Assembly (NCBI GenBank): GCA_022821805.1
Contig: JAJECX010000007.1
Span: 1 to 37,449 of the forward strand
Direction: 5' to 3'
Source: Anaerolineae bacterium
GTDB lineage: Bacteria > Chloroflexota > Anaerolineae > Aggregatilineales > Phototrophicaceae
DNA length: 37,449 nucleotides
Below the pieces are notes generated by a model, which worked only from the letters and a program-made list of their open reading frames with translations, was not told the DNA's origin and made no database searches. The translations under genes and the position numbers were made by a program. Below are positions 32,293 to 37,449 of this stretch, in pieces; the stretch's first letter is position 1; every line of letters starts with the position of its first letter.

Positions 32293-32414
32293 CCCCCATC
32301 CCCCGGCCCCTTGCCCCCAAAATGAGGGAAGGGGAGCAATACTACGATTTGAAGTCCCTCCCTCTTTATGCGCCGCGTAGACACCGGCGGTCGGGGAGGG
32401 ATTTAGGGTGGGGG
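32293..32414. repeat. ~122-bp palindromic repeat, intergenic sibling of 15741-15863
   Basis: It has the same ends as the copy inside the oxidoreductase gene (CCCCCATCCCCCGGCCCCTT, then GAGGGAAGGGGAG; at the right GGGGAGGGATTTAGGGTGGG) and almost the same total length (122 bp). The middle differs and holds the CGCGTAGACACCGG motif shared with 27221-27406. The 32167-32457 gap has no gene. Confidence 0.88.
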
Positions 32415-32457
32415 AAAATACAGGCATATCCACGAAATTAGGCACTCTCGATACCTT

Positions 32458-33264
32458 ATGAGTCAGTGGTCAAACAACAATCCAGCGCAGAATACGGTGG
32501 AGCTTTGGCTCAGCTACTGGAACCTGCTGATCTCGCTGACCAGCCGCGATATTCGCGCTCGATACCGGCGCACTTTTCTTGGTCCGCTTTGGGCGATCAT
32601 ACCGGCGATTCTGTCGACAGTGATACTGAGTTTTCTTAGCGGTCTGGTCGGCGCGAGCAGTGAAGGCATGCCGCGGCTGGCTTTTGTCATGGCGGCCACC
32701 GTGCCCTGGACCTTCTTCCAGAGTTCGGTTGTTCGCATTCCCCACGGCGTTCTGGCAAACGGGACGATCCTGCGCAAGATGCCGGTGCCGCGCCAGGTTT
32801 TCCCTTTCGTCGTCATATTGACGACCGCCTTCGATTTCCTGATGTCCGGCATTGTGCTCGTGGTCGTATTGCAGATTTTTCGCATTCCCATCACGGGCGC
32901 TTGGTTGTGGCTGCCGCTGTTGATCCTGATGACCGGCGCGATGGGCTGGGCGGTCGGCATCGGCATTTCCGCCTTTACGATCTACCGGCGCGATGTCTTG
33001 CATGGCATCCAATACATCATGCAAGTCTGGCTGTTTCTGACGCCAGTCATGTATTCGTCGCATGAATTGCTGGCTCAATTTCCGCTGCTTCATACGCTGA
33101 ATCCGGCGGTCGCGATCATGGATGGCTTTCGCAAGGTGCTGGTATTTGGTCAAGCGCCCAATGTAGGGGGCTTGCTAATCAGCCTGCTGTTTATCTGCCT
33201 CGGCTTGTTGATCGCCTTCCCGCTTTATCAGTTCATGTCGCGATACTTTGCCGATGTATTGTAG
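32458..33264 (+). CDS. ABC-2 type exporter permease (Wzm/TagG-like)
   Basis: This is a 268-residue integral membrane subunit of a surface polysaccharide or teichoic-acid exporter. The N-terminal amphipathic segment ISLTSRDIRARYRRTFLGPL is diagnostic of Wzm/KpsM-type permeases, followed by six hydrophobic spans. FLTPVMYSSHELL is also a family segment. It is paired with the Wzt-type ATPase 30 nt downstream. No glycosyltransferase genes are present in the window, so the cargo is unknown. The ATG at 32458 has a weak ribosome site. Confidence 0.9.
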   Translation: MSQWSNNNPAQNTVELWLSYWNLLISLTSRDIRARYRRTFLGPLWAIIPAILSTVILSFLSGLVGASSEGMPRLAFVMAATVPWTFFQSSVVRIPHGVLANGTILRKMPVPRQVFPFVVILTTAFDFLMSGIVLVVVLQIFRIPITGAWLWLPLLILMTGAMGWAVGIGISAFTIYRRDVLHGIQYIMQVWLFLTPVMYSSHELLAQFPLLHTLNPAVAIMDGFRKVLVFGQAPNVGGLLISLLFICLGLLIAFPLYQFMSRYFADVL

Positions 33265-33294
33265 TCCACGCATCCGACGGAGACGGATTCGCTG

Positions 33295-34554
33295 ATGGTT
33301 GGCGACTTTGCCATTCAGGCGCAGGATGTATGGAAACGCTACGGATTGCCCTTGCGCCCCTGGCTGCGACGAAAAATCGATCGCTTTCGCGGCGAATACC
33401 ATGCTGACCGCGAGGCTTACGGACCCTGGGCGCTGCGCGATGTCACCTTCGAGGTTGGGCACGGCGAATCGCTGGGCATTGTCGGGAAAAACGGGGCTGG
33501 CAAGAGCACCTTGCTGAAGCTGATCGCCGGCGTAAGCCCGGCCACCTACGGAACGATGGCGGTCAGTGGGCGGCTCTTTCCCATGATAGAGCTCGCTGCC
33601 GGGATTCACCGAGACTTGACGGGCCGCGAAAACATCAAATTGCTGGGCGCGATTATGGGCTTCAGCGGCCAGCAGATGGAGGCGAAAACTGAAGAAATCG
33701 AAGACTTCGCCGAATTGGGCGATTGGCTGAACAAGCCAGTCTGGCAATATTCCAGCGGTATGCAGGCGCGGCTTGGGTTCAGCGTCGCCGTCAATGTCGA
33801 TGCCGATATCCTTTTGATTGACGAAGTGCTGTCGGTCGGAGATATCAATTTTCAGAAGAAATGTCTGAATCGAATGGACGAGCTGTCCAACAGCGGCGTT
33901 ACGGTCATCTTTGTTACGCATAATCCTTATTCGATTGAGCGAATCTGTGATCGCGCGATTTATTTGCAGGACGGTCGCATCACCGCAGCGGGCTCGCCTG
34001 GCGATATCCTTAACGCCTATTTTCATGGCGCGATGGACCATTCGACAGTGATCGCGCCGAAGGACATGATCGCTGCCGACTTGCGGGAAGGCACGGGCGC
34101 CTTTCGCATCACGGAAATCAGCATGCACGAGGTGGACAGCGGGAAGGAAATCATCAGCTTCTTGACCGGTGATTCTGTATTCTTTCGCATTTCGCTCGAC
34201 GTCAAAGAATCCGTGGGCAGTTACCGCTTTTCGCTGCGCATCGTTGATCCAGCCAGTACCGTGATCAGTTTTGTCGATCTGCCAATATCTTCGCGCGATT
34301 CGCTCGTCCTGGAGCGCGACAGCGTATTGGAATGCCGCATAGACAATATCAACCTGCTGCCGGGCCAGTACTGGATCGACTTAGTGGCGAGGGAAATCGC
34401 CGGTCCGGTGATTGACTCCGTGTCCTACGCCTATACCTTCGATGTATATGGCGGCAGAGAAGTGATCGAGCAGATGGAGCATCGCGGCATCGTGTACCTG
34501 CCTGCGAGTTGGAGTCTGGTCGAGGAGAGCGCAATGGCAGGTGAACGCGGCTAA
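33295..34554 (+). CDS. ABC-2 type exporter ATP-binding protein (Wzt-like, with C-terminal glycan domain)
   Basis: This is the 419-residue ATPase partner of the Wzm-like permease. It shows Walker A GKNGAGKST (64-72), the Wzt-type segment FPMIELAAGIHRDLTGREN, signature QYSSGMQARLGFS, Walker B ILLIDEVLSVGD and the switch His in FVTHNPYSI. Residues ~260-419 form a C-terminal beta-sandwich-like extension (SVFFRISLDVKESVGSYRFSLRIVD), as in Wzt proteins that recognise a capped glycan. The length is right for this type. It completes a two-gene operon. Confidence 0.92.
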   Translation: MVGDFAIQAQDVWKRYGLPLRPWLRRKIDRFRGEYHADREAYGPWALRDVTFEVGHGESLGIVGKNGAGKSTLLKLIAGVSPATYGTMAVSGRLFPMIELAAGIHRDLTGRENIKLLGAIMGFSGQQMEAKTEEIEDFAELGDWLNKPVWQYSSGMQARLGFSVAVNVDADILLIDEVLSVGDINFQKKCLNRMDELSNSGVTVIFVTHNPYSIERICDRAIYLQDGRITAAGSPGDILNAYFHGAMDHSTVIAPKDMIAADLREGTGAFRITEISMHEVDSGKEIISFLTGDSVFFRISLDVKESVGSYRFSLRIVDPASTVISFVDLPISSRDSLVLERDSVLECRIDNINLLPGQYWIDLVAREIAGPVIDSVSYAYTFDVYGGREVIEQMEHRGIVYLPASWSLVEESAMAGERG

Positions 34555-34929
34555 TCGCAACGGCGTTCTCCGCCGCTGCTTTTCGCGCGTAAGGCGCGGC
34601 GCAGTTCCCGCAAGGGAAACCCCAAGATGACGGCTCTCACCCCCCTAAATCCCCCCGACGAGTCAGGGGAGACTTTCTGATTCAGGAGGCGATATTGTTT
34701 GCGGCGCGCGGCGAATTGTGGCTGCCGGACGATAGTTGTTGTTGCAAGCTCGGTTATTCGACCAAGGTAGCCAGGCAAGAGGGAATCAGCCGTCATTTTA
34801 CCCGATAGAATAACCGATATATGGAACTAAAGCGCTCGATTTGTCGGACGGAATTGTCATGATTGAAACTCCCAGGCGGATTTCGATTCGCATTCCGCCC
34901 GGCGATAGCGGCGATGTGATGGCGGAGCG
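34555..34929. other. 375-bp intergenic region with repeats
   Basis: No gene is convincing; a 24-codon frame at 34859-34933 is too short to support. It contains a repeat-like stretch at 34637-34690 (CCCCCCTAAATCCCCCC, then GGGGAGACTTTCTGATTC) whose second part matches, inverted, 36179-36199. The region lies between the convergent Wzt and desaturase genes. Confidence 0.5.
34637..34690. repeat. repeat fragment related to the CCCC-family elements and to 36179
   Basis: CCCCCCTAAATCCCCCC resembles the reverse complement of the GGGATTTAGGGTGGGG end of the elements at 15741 and 32293. GGGGAGACTTTCTGATTC is the reverse complement of GAATCAGAAAGTCTCCCC, matching GAATCAGCAAACGTCTCCCC at 36179-36199 with small changes. 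Confidence 0.5.
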
Positions 34930-35943
34930 CTAGGTTCTTTGAGGAGTTGGCAATTCCGGCGCGAACTGGTAGTCCGGCTCGGTCCGCTGGCGCAGCAGGA
35001 TCGGGATGATCTGCCGCCAGGTCCCACTGATTCCCTGACAGGGCTCCGGCATGTCGCCCTTCACGATTCGGTGCAATTCGGGCAGGTTGTAAAAGGGCAC
35101 CGCGGCGTACATATGATGCTCGATATGGTAATTCATCTGCCAATAGAGGAAGGCTAATATCGGATTGAGGGCGATGGTGCGCGTATTGATGCGGTAATCG
35201 GGGGTGTTGTCGGTCAAGCCGATATGCTGCGCGACATTCAATAGATATTGAAAACCGCCGGCGTAAAAGGACCCGAAGGTCACCAGCACCGCCAGCATCC
35301 ACCAACCGGTCAGCGCGGAGATCACGACGATCAGCCCGTGACCGATGACGAGAACACGCGCCCAATTGAAGAGCGCTCGCCTGCCTTTCACGTTTTCGGG
35401 CGGGAAGAGTACCCGCTCCCAATCATCTTCAATGATGCCGAAACAGAGCCTAAGCGTGTGTCTCATGCGCAAGAAGAAGCCGCGCGCATTGATGAAGGCG
35501 AAAGGGAGATAAGACTTGAGCGTGAATTTGACCGGCAGCACTACTTCAGAATCGTCGGGCGGGTGCAAGGTGTAGCGGTGATGCGCCTGATGGCTCGCCC
35601 AGAACGAGATGTGACTGAACCAGCCGAGGAAACTGAAAATGTGGACAAAGAACTCATTTAGCCATTGGGTCTTGAAAACAGTCTTGTGGCAGAATTCGTG
35701 GTGTCCATTAACAGTAAACTTTTGCAAAGATCCATATAAGTAAATCAGCGCGATGACGACCAGCCAATGCGCCCGGCCGACCGAATACCAGGCGAGCGCG
35801 CCCGTGATGATGAGCACTCCCAAGAATGCCAATGTCTGCGCCATTCCCTTGGCGTCGCTGCGCTGGTTTAGGCGCGCCAAATCCGCCGCCGGCACCGGTG
35901 AACGATAAAACTTGATCCGTCGCTGTTGCTTGTCGTCGGTCAT
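34930..35943 (-). CDS. fatty acid desaturase, membrane di-iron type (second copy)
   Basis: This is a 337-residue desaturase or hydroxylase. The three histidine boxes are H82-x3-H86 (HEFCH), H118-x2-HH (HQAHHRY) and H273-x2-HH (HIEHHMYAAVP), with H240 in AQHIGL. Four membrane spans are arranged as in the paralogue at 6401-7573, but the C-terminal tail is short. The start at 35943 has GAGAGG 8 nt upstream and an upstream -10 box (TATAAT) at 36015-36010. The substrate is not evident from sequence. Confidence 0.9.
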   Translation of the reverse strand: MTDDKQQRRIKFYRSPVPAADLARLNQRSDAKGMAQTLAFLGVLIITGALAWYSVGRAHWLVVIALIYLYGSLQKFTVNGHHEFCHKTVFKTQWLNEFFVHIFSFLGWFSHISFWASHQAHHRYTLHPPDDSEVVLPVKFTLKSYLPFAFINARGFFLRMRHTLRLCFGIIEDDWERVLFPPENVKGRRALFNWARVLVIGHGLIVVISALTGWWMLAVLVTFGSFYAGGFQYLLNVAQHIGLTDNTPDYRINTRTIALNPILAFLYWQMNYHIEHHMYAAVPFYNLPELHRIVKGDMPEPCQGISGTWRQIIPILLRQRTEPDYQFAPELPTPQRT

Positions 35944-36009
35944 CGATCGACCTCTCTTTTCCCCAGGCTATGCAAATCACATAACCCAGCCTTGCCACTG
36001 CTAATCCCT

Positions 36010-36038
36010 ATTATATATGGATGAGACCGCAAATTCAC
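36010..36038 (-). promoter_or_regulatory. promoter of the second desaturase gene
   Basis: A perfect TATAAT on the minus strand (36015-36010) with GTGAAT 17 nt upstream (36038-36033), about 70 bp from the desaturase start. The 281-bp gap 35944-36224 holds no gene. Confidence 0.5.
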
Positions 36039-36172
36039 AGCCTCGCCGCTGTCTAGCCGTTTACACATCGCCTAGCCGGCCCGAGGGGCGCGCCTCGGCT
36101 CGCATACAATCATGCAATTTCCCGCTGTGCCTACGCGCCACGCGCCGGCTCGCAGACGTGAATCGCCCGAGT

Positions 36173-36220
36173 CTCCCCGAATCAGCAAACGTCTCCCCAT
36201 TTCAATGGGAGGGGACGGCG
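36173..36220. repeat. GTCTCCCC repeat and hairpin after the hexosaminidase gene
   Basis: GTCTCCCC occurs twice in 25 bp (36173 and 36191); the second forms an imperfect hairpin (GTCTCCCCAT-TTCA-ATGGGAGGGGAC). GAATCAGCAAACGTCTCCCC at 36179-36199 recurs inverted at 34668-34685. It lies within 10 bp of the hexosaminidase stop. Confidence 0.5.
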
Positions 36221-36224
36221 GGGG

Positions 36225-37449
36225 TTAATCATACAGCAGCCTTAGCTCGGCGAGGTGCTGCTGGCTCGGCGCCATCCCTCCTGGCCGATTGCGCGCCAGC
36301 CATAGCAAAGGATATTCGTATTCGATTGCATCCAGTTCATCGCGCATGTGCTGCCGCGTCACCGAGGGATCAGCAGTTTGCAGCAATCCGCGGCGCGCGC
36401 CATGCTGCGCCAGTTGCGCCATGTGAGCGAATTCGCGTTTGATGAGATCGGCGTCATGCCGGCTCATGCGCGCCTGCCCTATCGGCGCAATTTTGTCAGC
36501 AACGTATTCCACTGCTCCGCGCAGATTTGCCCGCAACAGGTCGTCATCTAAAAGAATCTGCCGGCTCTCGCCAGCGTGAAATAGCAACTCGGCGCGTTCG
36601 CGCAAGTTTGCCAGCGAGTATATATGCAGCGAATAGAGCAAGCTGGCGACATTCTGAATGACGCCTGCCTCTTGGTATGCGTTGCCAAGGTCATAAACAA
36701 GCTTTCCCATCACAGCGGCGCTGTCCTGAAAAACGAAGGTATCCAGCGCGAGCGGCAGGTTCAGATCTTGATTTGCCGCGTAAGCCCAGCTCATTGCCGC
36801 GCCATAGGCAAAGCCGAGATAACTCACTGGTAACCAACGACGCCAGCCCCAGGTGTCGCCCCAATTCGTATTGAGGTAGCCGATCGCGCCGTTCTGAAGA
36901 CCTTGCTCGGCCGCTTCGCGCAAATTGGCTAAACAATTGTCAGTACGTCCGATTATGGTCCGCATTACCGACGTGCTGGGACAGACATAAAAGGGAATGC
37001 CGGCTTCGGCGTAGGGCTTCGTCTTTCCCAAAAAATCGTAGCCGGCTTCATAATTCCACTCCAAGGCGATTATGTCCTTGGGCAGTTGCGGTATCAGTTC
37101 GGGATAGCCGTTGATGATATCGGGCCAAAACTGAATCGTCCGCCCGTGCGCCCGCGCGAGCTTGCAGACCTCCAGAAAGAATTCCAGGTAAACCGGTCCC
37201 TTGCCCTTCTGTTCTACCAAAGATTTGCTGCGGCCCAATCCAAGCTCGAAAGTCTCGTCGCAGCCAATATTAAACAGCTTGCTCTTGAAATTGGGCAAGA
37301 GCTCGGCATAGATGTATGGTCCAGCAGTGAGATGGTTCGGCTCAGCATGAAAGTTTTCCGGGTTTTCCCGCCAGCGATCGCAGATAAACTCGTAGGGACT
37401 TCGCCCCTGCAATGTCTTGAGCCGTTTGGCAAAGTTGTAGGCTTGGATG
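36225..37449 (-). CDS. GH20-like beta-N-acetylhexosaminidase fragment fused to a transposase tail; 5' end outside window
   Basis: The frame enters from beyond 37449 and ends at 36225. Residues encoded at 37310-36225 look like the C-terminal two-thirds of a GH20-type barrel enzyme: YAELLPNF, the catalytic pair in NIGCDETFELG (Asp/Glu at about 37259-37254), IIALEWNYEAG, a GYLNTNWGD strand, then a helical tail. A complete GH20 barrel has about 150 residues before the catalytic pair; here only ~17 hexosaminidase-like residues precede it. Upstream, in the same frame, is an IS481-type transposase end. The enzyme is therefore headless and probably inactive unless the true N-terminus lies elsewhere. 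Confidence 0.75.
   Translation of the reverse strand, partial: IQAYNFAKRLKTLQGRSPYEFICDRWRENPENFHAEPNHLTAGPYIYAELLPNFKSKLFNIGCDETFELGLGRSKSLVEQKGKGPVYLEFFLEVCKLARAHGRTIQFWPDIINGYPELIPQLPKDIIALEWNYEAGYDFLGKTKPYAEAGIPFYVCPSTSVMRTIIGRTDNCLANLREAAEQGLQNGAIGYLNTNWGDTWGWRRWLPVSYLGFAYGAAMSWAYAANQDLNLPLALDTFVFQDSAAVMGKLVYDLGNAYQEAGVIQNVASLLYSLHIYSLANLRERAELLFHAGESRQILLDDDLLRANLRGAVEYVADKIAPIGQARMSRHDADLIKREFAHMAQLAQHGARRGLLQTADPSVTRQHMRDELDAIEYEYPLLWLARNRPGGMAPSQQHLAELRLLYD
37311..37449 (-). mobile_element. IS481-family transposase C-terminal remnant, fused in frame to the hexosaminidase
   Basis: The residues read AYNFAKRLKTLQG, SPYEFICDRW, ENPENFHAEPNHLTAG, then PYI. This is the characteristic ending of IS481-type DDE transposases, as I recall it (NFA-RLKTL-G-TPYE-IC, then a P-H---G end). 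The transposase stop is missing and the frame continues straight into hexosaminidase sequence, with no terminal inverted repeat between them. The rest of the element is outside the window. Confidence 0.75.

Overview
The window is a GC-rich bacterial chromosome segment (about 57% GC by eye) carrying 26 protein genes I can support, no rRNA or tRNA, and several families of short interspersed repeats. The best guess for the source is an Anaerolineae-like Chloroflexota, possibly marine or sponge-associated. This rests on the mix of paired phytanoyl-CoA dioxygenases with an enolase-superfamily enzyme, a BMP-type nucleoside ABC transporter, a single-chain molybdenum aldehyde oxidoreductase, and the dispersed GTAGGGGCGA-type palindromes. 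It is inference, since no marker gene is present.

Layout. (1) 329-975: a small secreted two-domain protein whose signal peptide and mature part are out of frame across a 13-C run. (2) 1012-6355: a catabolic cluster with a DeoR regulator, a mandelate-racemase-subgroup enolase enzyme and two PhyH dioxygenases on the minus strand, and a divergent aldo/keto reductase. (3) 6401-7573: a fatty acid desaturase. (4) 7739-14427: a five-gene operon in the same order as E. coli ugpBAECQ (binding protein, permease, permease, ATPase, glycerophosphodiesterase). The second permease carries an extra PDZ domain, and the phosphodiesterase has a large N-terminal domain I do not recognise. (5) 14680-17421: a MOP-type aldehyde oxidoreductase with a palindromic repeat inserted in frame. 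(6) 17507-22697, minus strand: a membrane protein with a probable frameshift, a Uma2-family protein, a MatB-like acyl-CoA synthetase and a GlgX-type debranching enzyme. (7) 22915-29042: a BMP/nucleoside ABC transporter operon with tandemly duplicated binding proteins, the second truncated. (8) 29133-31126, minus strand: a secreted protein behind a promoter bracketed by an inverted repeat, and a DUF1232-DUF4230-like membrane protein. (9) 31249-34554: a PlsC-like acyltransferase, then a Wzm/Wzt-type surface polysaccharide exporter. (10) 34930-35943: a second fatty acid desaturase. (11) 36225-37449: a headless GH20-like hexosaminidase fused in frame to the tail of an IS481-type transposase and running off the window.

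The main theme is miniature repeats acting on genes. Short palindromes lie 15-31 nt after four stop codons. Inverted copies of a longer element sit directly downstream of the binding-protein genes of both ABC operons. One ~122-bp element lies in frame inside an enzyme, while its near-equal-length sibling is intergenic.

The genes mainly serve uptake (glycerophosphodiester- or sugar-like solutes, nucleosides), oxidation of organic substrates (PhyH, enolase superfamily, AKR, aldehyde oxidoreductase), glycogen breakdown, and lipid or envelope modification (desaturases, acyltransferase, polysaccharide export).
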